From an uncultured Selenomonadales bacterium (lineage in GTDB: Bacteria > Bacillota > Negativicutes > Selenomonadales > Selenomonadaceae), in NCBI GenBank assembly GCA_947167555.1, contig CAMVIO010000146.1:1-5432 (forward strand): a DNA stretch of 5,432 nt, given 5' to 3'. Shown here one piece after another: positions 1 through 5,115 of the stretch. The translations under genes and the position numbers were made by a program. The stretch's first letter is position 1, and every line of letters begins with the position of its first letter. The notes beneath the pieces were generated by a model. That model saw only the letters and a program-made list of their open reading frames with translations, was not told the origin of the DNA and ran no database searches.

Positions 1-414
1 AAGGCTATGGCGCAGCCGAGGGGCAGATAGACCAGCCTCAGCGACACGGCCAGCGGCAGCCCTACCGCCGTTAGCGACGGGAACAGCAGGGGGGATGAAG
101 CCGGCGATGTTCAGGACGATGATGACCCACCAGCCGACGGTCATGGGCCGGTAGAGCCGTCTCATGCCCCTCATCAGGCCGACGTACATCACCACGGGGC
201 CAAACGTCTGTATGATGGCCGATGCCCACGAGGCGTGGTCCTCCATCCAATGCATGAGGGGCGTCCAGTTGATGGCAGCCTGCAGGAGGTAGCAGACGAA
301 TGCCGTCCCAATCAGCCAGCGAGGCAGTCCGCTCTCCACATGGTCCACCCGCCACTTGCTCTCGATGCTCTCAGCAACTTCAATGTTGTTCCTATCCTTT
401 TCCGTATTATCCAT
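1..414 (-). CDS. Membrane protein of unknown function, 5' part only, with apparent frameshift
   Basis: The gene starts at the ATG at 414 (minus) and runs off the left edge. The first ~30 residues are polar and charged (MDNTEKDRNNIEVAESIESK), followed by hydrophobic stretches such as WLIGTAFVCYLLQAAINW and GWWVIIVLNIAGF, which suggest several membrane helices. After IAGFIPP the reading frame abruptly becomes Ala/Arg/Gly-rich. The -1 frame, read from a run of six C on the coding strand (plus-strand G at 89-94), continues as a convincing membrane segment (LLFPSLTAVGLPLAV, then LRLVYLPLGCAIA), open to the edge. I infer a one-base length change in that run, through mutation, sequencing error, phase variation or slippage. 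I do not recognise the family. No clear promoter is visible; the upstream DNA is AT-rich and repetitive. Confidence 0.6.
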   Translation of the reverse strand, partial: MDNTEKDRNNIEVAESIESKWRVDHVESGLPRWLIGTAFVCYLLQAAINWTPLMHWMEDHASWASAIIQTFGPVVMYVGLMRGMRRLYRPMTVGWWVIIVLNIAGFIPPAVPVANGGRAAAGRVAEAGLSAPRLRHSL

Positions 415-419
415 TGTAC

Positions 420-445
420 CTATTATCTATTAACTATTATCTATC
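420..445. repeat. Short AT-rich tandem repeat upstream of the membrane protein gene
   Basis: Two near-identical 12-base units, CTATTATCTATT and CTATTATCTATC, start at 420 and 434, giving a 14-base period. They lie just upstream of the ATG at 414, so they would be in the promoter or leader of that minus-strand gene. No TANNTTTG promoter box is apparent here. Confidence 0.45.
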
Positions 446-489
446 ATTAATTCAAGTTTCGCGAGAAAAAACAAGCCCAGACAGCGATG

Positions 490-580
490 TGCGCCCTGAA
501 AGGGCGAAAGAACATAGCCCAGGGCAACGCCCTGGGTATATTCGGGCGCATCATCATTTCGCGCCCTGAAAGGGCAAAAG
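490..580. repeat. REP-like palindrome cluster
   Basis: Two direct copies of a 20-base unit, GCGCCCTGAAAGGGCGAAAG at 491-510 and a 19/20 match at 561-580, each contain the small hairpin GCCCT-GAA-AGGGC. Between them lies a perfect 8-bp stem with a 3-base loop, CCCAGGGC-AAC-GCCCTGGG, at 518-536. An outer TGCGCCC/GGGCGCA pair (490-496 with 544-550) can close around it. From general knowledge, similar GC-rich palindromes are dispersed in intergenic DNA of Bacteroidota and some other phyla. They can be translated into spurious short peptides, so the reading frame through here is not taken as a gene. Confidence 0.7.
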
Positions 581-658
581 CATTCTTCATTTTTCATTCT
601 TCATTCTTCATTCTTCATTAAAAAAACCTTCATTCTTCAATCTTCAATTTTCAATCTT
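581..658. repeat. TTCATTC-type simple-sequence repeat
   Basis: A degenerate tandem repeat of CATTCTT/CAATCTT units with an A7 interruption near the middle. It fills the space between the REP-like cluster and the 3' end of the HU-like gene at 668. I see no coding signal in it. It could act as a weak end-of-transcript region for the minus-strand gene, but no stem-loop followed by a T run is evident. Confidence 0.6.
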
Positions 659-667
659 TTTGAGTGT

Positions 668-1345
668 TCACCTGCCGAAGTGGCCCGGGACGGGGGTGTA
701 GAAGCGGGTGCTGCGGGCACCGCGCGAGCGGAGGGCTCCTTCGGCTACTAGCGCTTGCAGCCAGGCGAGGGCTTGGTTGCGCGAGATGTCGAAGTGGGTC
801 TCGAACTCGCGGCGTATCAGCCAGTCTTGACTGCCGAAGTGCTCTGTCAGGAATTCATCGACTTCCTCCCGCTCCAACGGCCTGTCGGCACGCACGCCGC
901 TGCTGACAAAGGTGGCGTTGTTCAGCTTCTTGCGTAGCTCGCTGTCGGGGGTGAAGATGATGCGCCCTATGCGGATGTCCGTCGAGGCTATCCGCTCGTC
1001 AAGCGCCTTCGGGTGGCGTTTGCGCCCGTCGAGGTACGTCTTTTTCAGGGCGAGCGACAGGTTGAACGTTCCGATGCCATCGACCTTGAGCCTGTCCCCG
1101 CTGAGCAATGTCTCGCCGAGCACTTGCGACAGGGCGGTGAGCACGCCCTTGATGTCGGGCTCCTTCACGGTACAGCGCCCGGCTATGGTCTTTGCCAACT
1201 CGTCGGTGGTGACGGTAGCCTGGTTGTAGGGCATGATGCGGACGGGCATGCGCCCCTCGGGAATGTCCTCGTTGTTGAGCGGAGCACGCAGGACGGTCTG
1301 GTAGAGGATTTTGCCCTTTGTCTTGGTCTGTGATGAGGCTTTCAT
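668..1345 (-). CDS. HU/IHF-like DNA-binding protein with C-terminal extension
   Basis: A 225-residue protein. Residues ~12-145 read as an HU/IHF-like fold of the long Bacteroidota type (HU-HIG-like). Signs are VTTDELAKTIAGRCTV followed by the helical IKGVLTALSQVLGETL, then GDRLKVDGIGTFNLSL (the typical G-x-V-x-(L/D)-G-(L/I)-G-T-F turn), and a basic arm with KKTYLDGRKRHP. Ordinary HU is ~90 residues. The extra C-terminal ~75 residues (SQDWLIRREFETHFDISRNQALAWLQALVAEGALRSRG) look like a helix-turn-helix or winged-helix module. The predicted role is sequence-related DNA binding or nucleoid architecture in the cytoplasm. It is divergent to the VirE-type gene and its leader contains the palindrome array at 1413-1492, so autoregulation is plausible but inferred. 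The start at 1345 is the first Met of the conserved frame; a good promoter lies ~170 bases upstream. Confidence 0.85.
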   Translation of the reverse strand: MKASSQTKTKGKILYQTVLRAPLNNEDIPEGRMPVRIMPYNQATVTTDELAKTIAGRCTVKEPDIKGVLTALSQVLGETLLSGDRLKVDGIGTFNLSLALKKTYLDGRKRHPKALDERIASTDIRIGRIIFTPDSELRKKLNNATFVSSGVRADRPLEREEVDEFLTEHFGSQDWLIRREFETHFDISRNQALAWLQALVAEGALRSRGARSTRFYTPVPGHFGR

Positions 1346-1412
1346 GTGGTTTTACTGTTTTTATGGGTTGAGAATGGGATTCCGTGATGCCTGTCTCGTC
1401 TTTTCTTATTGT

Positions 1413-1492
1413 CCAAAGCCGTTGGGAAACCTTTCCTAACCCGTTGGGACACGTTACCCAACCGCTTGGGATGGCTTTCCCAACGGCTTTGG
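1413..1492. promoter_or_regulatory. Array of three 20-bp palindromes at 22-bp period (candidate operator or structured leader)
   Basis: Three imperfect palindromes start at 1421, 1443 and 1465, each 20 bases long with a 2-base spacer: GTTGGGAAACCTTTCCTAAC, GTTGGGACACGTTACCCAAC and CTTGGGATGGCTTTCCCAAC. The common form is TTGGGA-N6-8-TCCCAA. The array is enclosed by a perfect 17-bp inverted repeat, CCAAAGCCGTTGGGAAA at 1413-1429 and its complement at 1476-1492. A 22-bp period is about two helical turns, placing all sites on one face of the DNA. It lies ~20 bases downstream of the minus-strand -7 box, inside the HU-like gene's predicted leader, so it may act as DNA operator, RNA fold, or both. 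Confidence 0.75.
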
Positions 1493-1512
1493 AAGAATGG
1501 ATTTTGACGGCG

Positions 1513-1544
1513 CAAAGGTAACGATTCCTTTTGAAAGGTGCAAA
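1513..1544 (-). promoter_or_regulatory. Bacteroidota-type promoter for the HU-like gene
   Basis: On the minus strand, TTTG (1544-1541) is followed after 20 bases by TACCTTTG (1520-1513). This matches the Bacteroides -33 TTTG and -7 TANNTTTG consensus with normal spacing. Transcription should begin around 1505-1508, giving an unusually long leader of about 160 bases that includes the whole palindrome array. Confidence 0.7.
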
Positions 1545-1590
1545 CATTACGGTCAAATACTTTTGTTAATTTTTCGGCACTTCGATGTAT

Positions 1591-1598
1591 TATCTTTG
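1591..1598 (+). promoter_or_regulatory. Bacteroidota -7 promoter box for the VirE-type gene
   Basis: TATCTTTG followed by CAGCG fits the TANNTTTG -7 box. A TTTG at 1562-1565 is the only exact -33 candidate, but its 25-base spacing is long; T-rich sequence at 1570-1574 is an alternative. The predicted start site, near 1604, leaves a leader of ~15 bases before the ATG at 1620. This box is the main reason for rejecting the longer reading frame that starts at 1497. Confidence 0.65.
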
Positions 1599-1619
1599 CA
1601 GCGAAATTCTGTTTTCGAT

Positions 1620-2918
1620 ATGGTTTCATGTGATTGTTTTCTCGGAAAACTGGGCCGGTGGCTTGGTGCTCCGAAGCGTCAGGAGGCGACGCAGAACAGC
1701 CTCAGCGTGAAGAATAATAATGGTAAGGACAACGCCCCGGGCGTATCGCCGCTGGTGCAGGCGGAGTGGTACATCTACAGCCGCTACAAGGTGCGGCTGA
1801 ACGTGCTGACGGGGTTGCCCGAGATGTGCCGCCGCCGCATGGTGGAGCGCGAGGGGCACGAGGTGGCCGAGGACGACTGGAAGCCCGTCACTCGCCAGGA
1901 CCGCAACCAGCTGCTGATGGAGCTGGCCGAGCAGGGCATCGGCGTCATGACGCTGGCGGCCCTTGATGCCGTCATCAACAACCGCTCCGTCGAGACGTTC
2001 CACCCCGTGCGCAGCTGGATGGAGTCGTTGCCCGAATGGGACGGCACGCCCCGCGTGGAACCGCTGATGGGGCACGTGACGGATGACGACTATGAACGCC
2101 GTTTGCTGGTCATGGCATTCGTGGCGATGGCTGTGCAGATGGCTGGCTGCCGTCAGAACGGCTATGGCAACAGCCTCTGTCCCATCCTCATCAGCCAGCG
2201 GCATGGCTGGGGCAAGTCGCAGTTTGTGAAGCGCCTGCTGCCCGAGGAGCTTCGTCCTTACTTTACCGACTCGTTCAACCCCGCCGAGGAGGACCAATGC
2301 CTGCGCCGCATGGCTACGCGGGCGCTCATCTGTCTGGACGAGTTCGACCGCTTCGTGGGCAAGCGGCTGACGACGTTGAAGAACTTCATCCAGATGTCGT
2401 CTGTTGACCTGAAGCAGCTCTATCAGGGACGCTACGAGGTGAAGGAGCGTCTGGCGAGCTTCTGGGGCACGAGCAACCGGCGGTATGTGCTGATGGACGA
2501 GACGGGCAGCCGGCGCTACCTGCCCGTCGTGGTGTCGCGTCCCATCGGGAACGAGGAACTTGACTACGGGCAGCTCTATGCCGAGGCGCTGGCGGCGTAC
2601 CGCTCCAATCCCGACATGGTGTGGCTGACGGACGAGGAGAATGCGCAGCTGGAGGCGCACAACCGTCCCTTCTGTGCTCCGCTGGCGCTCAGGGATTTGT
2701 TCAACGCCCGTTTCGAGGTGCTGCCCGACGCGAAGGCAAGTGACGAGGGACTGCTGACGGCAGCGGATGTCTATAACCATCTGGTGGGCGTCAATCCTGA
2801 TTTGCTGAGCCGCTTCTCGGAAGGCCGTTTCGGCGAAGTCCTGCGCAGCCTCGGGGCCGTGCAGCTGCGCAGTCATAAGGTCAGGTTCTATAACATCCGC
2901 CCCCGCGAAGTAGAATAA
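1620..2918 (+). CDS. VirE-family P-loop ATPase/helicase-like protein
   Basis: A 432-residue protein counted from the ATG at 1620. The P-loop is ISQRHGWGKSQFVKRLLP, with GKS at residues 198-200; the usual first glycine of Walker A is Gln193. Walker B is LICLDE (236-241). A sensor-1-like WGTSN ends at Asn286, and the family-typical TGSRRYLPV box with its arginines sits at 295-303. These match the virulence-associated E (VirE, PF05272-like) group of superfamily-3-like AAA+ ATPases, often found with phage-like or satellite replication modules. The N-terminal ~100 residues (YIYSRYKVRLNVLTGLPE) form a short lead-in; no primase domain is present, unlike the longer fused members I know. The C-terminus (LLTAADVYNHLVGVNPDLLSR) could be a winged helix. 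It is divergent from the HU-like gene. The frame is open upstream to 1497, but that extension covers the promoter. The biological role is unproven. Confidence 0.85.
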   Translation: MVSCDCFLGKLGRWLGAPKRQEATQNSLSVKNNNGKDNAPGVSPLVQAEWYIYSRYKVRLNVLTGLPEMCRRRMVEREGHEVAEDDWKPVTRQDRNQLLMELAEQGIGVMTLAALDAVINNRSVETFHPVRSWMESLPEWDGTPRVEPLMGHVTDDDYERRLLVMAFVAMAVQMAGCRQNGYGNSLCPILISQRHGWGKSQFVKRLLPEELRPYFTDSFNPAEEDQCLRRMATRALICLDEFDRFVGKRLTTLKNFIQMSSVDLKQLYQGRYEVKERLASFWGTSNRRYVLMDETGSRRYLPVVVSRPIGNEELDYGQLYAEALAAYRSNPDMVWLTDEENAQLEAHNRPFCAPLALRDLFNARFEVLPDAKASDEGLLTAADVYNHLVGVNPDLLSRFSEGRFGEVLRSLGAVQLRSHKVRFYNIRPREVE

Positions 2919-2921
2919 AAA

Positions 2922-3000
2922 GTAGTGACGGGTTGAAAAGGAAACCGCCCGGCAAACGCCACTTCTAACGTTAAATGGGCACTTTTCAACCCGTCACTAT
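2922..3000 (+). terminator. 18-bp perfect inverted repeat after the VirE-type gene
   Basis: TAGTGACGGGTTGAAAAG (2923-2940) is the exact complement of 2982-2999. The loop is 41 bases, inside which GCCC (2947-2950) can pair with GGGC (2977-2980). It starts four bases after the TAA at 2916-2918, a position suited to a transcription terminator or 3'-end stabiliser. However, there is no T run after it, and the large loop is unusual for an intrinsic terminator. Alternatives are the ends of a small MITE-like insertion or a protein-binding palindrome; no target-site duplication is evident. Confidence 0.5.
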
Positions 3001-3039
3001 CAGCTTTTGAGGGATAGGACAAGAGGAAATGATGTTCAC

Positions 3040-3053
3040 CCAATTGGAATATA
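3040..3053. repeat. Degenerate copy of the gene-end motif (GNAT end)
   Basis: CCAATTGGAATATA matches the array motif TAAATTGGAATTTA at 11 of 14 positions, with nine in a row. It directly abuts the stop codon of the GNAT remnant at 3054-3056. Taken alone this is weak. It matters because every other stop codon in the right part has the same kind of neighbour. Confidence 0.4.
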
Positions 3054-3182
3054 TTATATGGGAATGTCGTATTCAAAGAAGAAGTCTAGCCAACCTGTGT
3101 TTTCTGCATAAAGATGTTGTTTGCCCTTGCACACAAATCCAAGCCGTTCATACAACCTATGCACAGGCGTATTGGTAGCAGT
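3054..3182 (-). pseudogene. 3' remnant of a GNAT acetyltransferase gene
   Basis: Read on the minus strand from the border of the 233-bp unit, the frame gives TATNTPVHRLYERLGFVC, then KGKQHLYAENTGWLDFFFEY, ending DIPI and TAA at 3054. The N-x-x-x-x-x-LYE-x-LGF block is the last, acetyl-CoA-proximal motif of GNAT N-acetyltransferases, and the short tail after it is normal for the family. A full gene would need roughly 100-130 more N-terminal residues. These are replaced by the 66-aa gene unit, so this is a non-functional end fragment and the missing part is not elsewhere in the window. By chance or not, it is in frame with the stop codon of the 66-aa gene, with no stop in between. The substrate is unknown. 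Confidence 0.75.
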
Positions 3183-3415
3183 CCGATAAATTGGAATTTA
3201 CTTGTCCTTTCCTTTCTTGTTTTTTCGGACATCAAAATACATGTAGAATACTTGAATAAGCTGAAATATGAATGCTGCCAAAACAGCAAGCCGGAGAAAT
3301 CTATTGTCTATGTTGACACTGACAAAGAGAATTGCGAACGCTATCGCCAAAACGATAGAGAGAATCAACAATACAATAGAACGTTTCAGCTTGTCCATAC
3401 AAATTACGATTTATC
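3183..3415 (-). mobile_element. Duplicated 233-bp gene unit, copy 1 (cassette- or MITE-like)
   Basis: This stretch is identical in all 233 positions to 5116-5348. Its ends are imperfect inverted repeats: GATAAATTGGAATTTA (3185-3200) against the reverse complement of 3400-3415, GATAAATCGTAATTTG, matching at 13 of 16. One arm contains the stop codon of the 66-aa gene and the other ends one base before its ATG, so the unit is essentially only a reading frame with ends. No transposase or recombinase is inside and no target-site duplication is obvious. The left border truncates the GNAT gene. Confidence 0.75.
3198..3398 (-). CDS. Small two-helix membrane protein, copy 1
   Basis: A 66-residue protein with a basic start (MDKLKR), a first hydrophobic segment at ~7-28 (SIVLLILSIVLAIAFAILFV), a short polar turn (NIDNR) and a second segment at ~34-54 (LRLAVLAAFIFQLIQVFYMY), then a very basic tail (RKNKKGKDK). 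It should sit in the inner membrane with both ends in the cytoplasm. I do not recognise the family. The copy is identical to that at 5131-5331. Only 17 bases of the shared unit precede its ATG, and no promoter is visible before it. Expression would depend on read-through past the hairpin at 3453-3485, so this copy may be silent. Perfect identity suggests either recent duplication or conversion between copies. Confidence 0.65.
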   Translation of the reverse strand: MDKLKRSIVLLILSIVLAIAFAILFVSVNIDNRFLRLAVLAAFIFQLIQVFYMYFDVRKNKKGKDK

Positions 3416-3452
3416 GAACGCAAGTTATGCATTATCCATGAAATCTCAATAC

Positions 3453-3485
3453 AGCTCCGGCAACAAATACGATGCTGCCGGAGCT
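3453..3485. terminator. Hairpin downstream of the PH-like gene
   Basis: A perfect 10-bp stem, AGCTCCGGCA (3453-3462) with TGCCGGAGCT (3476-3485), and a 13-base loop. It lies ~25 bases after the stop codon of the 126-aa gene. In the minus (gene) direction it is followed by GTATTGAGATTT, which is a poor U tail. In the plus direction it is followed by TTTTAT. It is probably the end of the hydrolase operon transcript, or a partial barrier ahead of the 66-aa copy 1. Confidence 0.5.
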
Positions 3486-3491
3486 TTTATG

Positions 3492-3509
3492 CCGATAAAT
3501 CCGAATTTG
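3492..3509. repeat. Gene-end motif at the PH-like gene
   Basis: CCGATAAATCCGAATTTG matches the border sequence of the 233-bp unit (CCGATAAATTGGAATTTA) at 15 of 18 positions. It lies one base from the stop codon of the 126-aa gene (3511-3513). It is outside the repeated unit, so its similarity is not explained by the duplication. Confidence 0.6.
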
Positions 3510-3510
3510 G

Positions 3511-3891
3511 CTACTGTCGCCAATCATCTACAACATATAACTCCCCATTGTAAGTAAAGCAGATTTTGCTTTCCTTACCGGTGAGATAGAGGAACATCTT
3601 CTGCCCGGTTTTTGTGTTCTTGAAGTGGCCATAGTTGATTTTGCCAAGGCTCATGCCGTTGGTCCTGATCAGATGGTTCAATAGGCCCTCTGGCATTTCG
3701 GTGATGGAAATTTCATCAACAGGAATAAGCTGCGGCTTGCCTATGTACGTGCTCAACTGGATCTGGTCGTTCTCGTTGACCGAGATATCCTTGGGCCAAT
3801 AGGCCAGCATTACACTCACCACGACAAGGAAAGTGACAGCGATAATAACGATAGTCAATATCATAGCAGTACGAGGAGATTTAAGAACCAT
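3511..3891 (-). CDS. Membrane-anchored small protein, possible bacterial PH-domain protein
   Basis: A 126-residue protein from the ATG at 3891. A TTG-initiated frame at 3921 would add ten residues and overlap the hydrolase gene, but the ATG start leaves a natural 20-base gap. One transmembrane segment lies at ~9-32 (AMILTIVIIAVTFLVVVSVM), followed by a ~90-residue soluble domain with several beta-like stretches. It contains LIRTNGMSLGKINYGHF, KTGQKMFLYLT and ELYVVDDWRQ. The R-x-N-G...G-x-(Y/F)...V(L/Y)(I/V) pattern resembles small bacterial PH-like domains (PF10882-like); this is recognition by eye and could be wrong. No enzymatic residues are evident. It sits just downstream of the lipoprotein hydrolase in the same direction and is probably co-transcribed, so it may act with it at the membrane. 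The hydrolase stop and a palindrome fill the gap between them. Confidence 0.7.
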   Translation of the reverse strand: MVLKSPRTAMILTIVIIAVTFLVVVSVMLAYWPKDISVNENDQIQLSTYIGKPQLIPVDEISITEMPEGLLNHLIRTNGMSLGKINYGHFKNTKTGQKMFLYLTGKESKICFTYNGELYVVDDWRQ

Positions 3892-3900
3892 TGTATAGTG

Positions 3901-3914
3901 TAAATTCGAATTTA
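3901..3914. repeat. Gene-end motif, perfect palindrome, at the hydrolase stop codon
   Basis: TAAATTCGAATTTA is a perfect 14-bp palindrome whose last three bases on the plus strand are the hydrolase stop codon (3912-3914). It belongs to the same TAAATNNNAATTTR set as the ends of the 233-bp unit but lies outside it. Confidence 0.6.
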
Positions 3915-5114
3915 AGGCCAAATATTGCTTAGCTGCTCAAACACTTCCGGAATGGTAGCCCAGCCAATGTTGTCCGCGCCGATCCTGACCATTATCAGTT
4001 TTTTGTGCGGGTTGATGTAAAGAACCTGATTATATATGCCTATTGCGTAAAAGCCCGGATACTGCCCTATATCAAAGCCTTCAAACCGAACGTCATACCA
4101 ACTGTAACGGTAGCTGGATCCGGGATAAAAATCGGTAGTCCTGTGTATCCATTCCTCGCTCACAATACGTTTGCCATCCCACATACCGTTGTTCAGATAG
4201 AGGCGGCCAATCTTGGCCAGGTCTTTCAGGGTGCAGGTTATACCGCCGAAGGCATGAGCTACACGATGCTTGCGGCTGTCGATATTGATCAGCGCCACCG
4301 ACTCCATCTGCAGCGGCTTCCAGACTTTTTCGCTCAGGTATTCGGCATAATGCCTTCCTGTGGCACGCTCAATGACCACACCAAGAATAGCTGTGGTCAT
4401 ACTTTCATAGTGGAACTTAGTTCCTGGATCGCAGCGGAACTTCAAACCCCGGATCTGCTTCATCAGGTTGTGCCCATAATTTAATCTCGCAATGGCGTTG
4501 ACCGCCTTCAATGCTTTGATGTTGAAGTCATATTCATCATCAAAGTCCAGTCCACTGAACATGCATAGCAAGTATCGGATGGTAAGCATCTCCCACCTAG
4601 GGTCTTTCCCCTTCAGTTCCGGCAGGTATTTGGTAACGGGATCGTCGATGCTCTCTATATAACCTTCATCCACTGCGATGCCACACAGAAGCGATGTTAT
4701 GGATTTGGACACGGAGAATACTGTCGCCAGACGGTCAGCCGTAAAATCTCCCCTGTATATCTCGTAAACGATATTGTCGTCATGGATAATCATGATTCCC
4801 TGCGTGGCGCTTTTATTGGCCATCGCTTCCGGAAAAGTCTGGTTTATACAATGCGGCGGATCGTTGTAGAAGTGAAGCGTATCAATCCAGTCGGCCCGTG
4901 ATTCCGCCACTTTGAACTGGAACATCTGGTCTCCGTTGGGAATTGTATCATGGACATGATGTTCAAAACTAAAGATACCCGGGCCGTCCAATCCGTCGGC
5001 GCGATATCCTCTTAACATTGAACACGACGACAGAACAATCCCACATGCAACGATACCAAATAGTTCTGACATACCCAGGGTCTTCTTTATCCCTACCACC
5101 CACTTAAAAACCAT
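3912..5114 (-). CDS. Serine beta-lactamase-like hydrolase, predicted lipoprotein
   Basis: A 400-residue protein from the ATG at 5114. A lipoprotein signal is suggested by the early lysines, the hydrophobic run LFGIVACGIV and the lipobox LSSC (Cys31), so it should be a periplasm-side or outer-membrane lipoprotein. A Met at residue 15 is an alternative start but would leave a signal without positive charge. The catalytic core is class-C beta-lactamase/esterase-like (PF00144-like). SVSK gives the nucleophile Ser134 and Lys137; YES (236-238) sits in the Y-x-(N/S) position; and the third motif region (FYAIGIYNQVLYINP, ~355-369) lacks a clear KTG or HxG. Such proteins include esterases, peptidases and penicillin-binding relatives; the substrate cannot be read, and true antibiotic hydrolysis is not implied. 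The ATG starts one base after the 233-bp unit and 16 bases after the 66-aa stop codon, suggesting co-transcription with that gene. Confidence 0.85.
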   Translation of the reverse strand: MVFKWVVGIKKTLGMSELFGIVACGIVLSSCSMLRGYRADGLDGPGIFSFEHHVHDTIPNGDQMFQFKVAESRADWIDTLHFYNDPPHCINQTFPEAMANKSATQGIMIIHDDNIVYEIYRGDFTADRLATVFSVSKSITSLLCGIAVDEGYIESIDDPVTKYLPELKGKDPRWEMLTIRYLLCMFSGLDFDDEYDFNIKALKAVNAIARLNYGHNLMKQIRGLKFRCDPGTKFHYESMTTAILGVVIERATGRHYAEYLSEKVWKPLQMESVALINIDSRKHRVAHAFGGITCTLKDLAKIGRLYLNNGMWDGKRIVSEEWIHRTTDFYPGSSYRYSWYDVRFEGFDIGQYPGFYAIGIYNQVLYINPHKKLIMVRIGADNIGWATIPEVFEQLSNIWP

Positions 5115-5115
5115 A

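Noticed and set aside
300..569. Plus-strand frame ending in the REP-like cluster
   Set aside because: It is antisense to the membrane protein gene and then reads through palindromes; spurious translation of repeats.
1413..1492. CRISPR-like array
   Set aside because: The spacers are only 2 bases long and the units themselves are palindromes, so there is no room for spacers and no cas gene is present.
1497..1619. 41-residue N-terminal extension of the VirE-type gene
   Set aside because: It runs through the TATCTTTG promoter box and the predicted transcription start; its sequence looks non-coding and the ATG at 1620 fits the promoter.
999..1629. Two minus-strand frames (999-1556 and 1342-1629) overlapping the HU-like gene and the spacer
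   Set aside because: They run across the palindrome array or through the HU-like gene in the wrong frame, and their sequences are unlike real proteins.
1626..2876. 416-aa open frame antisense to the VirE-type gene
   Set aside because: High GC content opens the opposite frame; it is His/Gln/Arg-rich with no domain signs, while the plus strand has clear ATPase motifs.
3183..3200. Xer dif-like site at the unit border
   Set aside because: The 6-bp arms with a 2-bp centre do not match the 11-6-11 layout or the TTATGTTAA-type arm of known dif sites.
3416..3510. Integron attC site after the PH-like gene
   Set aside because: I could not find paired GTTRRRY/RYYYAAC boxes in the right arrangement; the hairpin and the AT-rich motif do not form an attC-like structure.
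3114..3557. 147-aa plus-strand frame across copy 1 of the unit
   Set aside because: It is antisense to the 66-aa gene and the GNAT remnant, and part of it is repeated only because the DNA unit is repeated.
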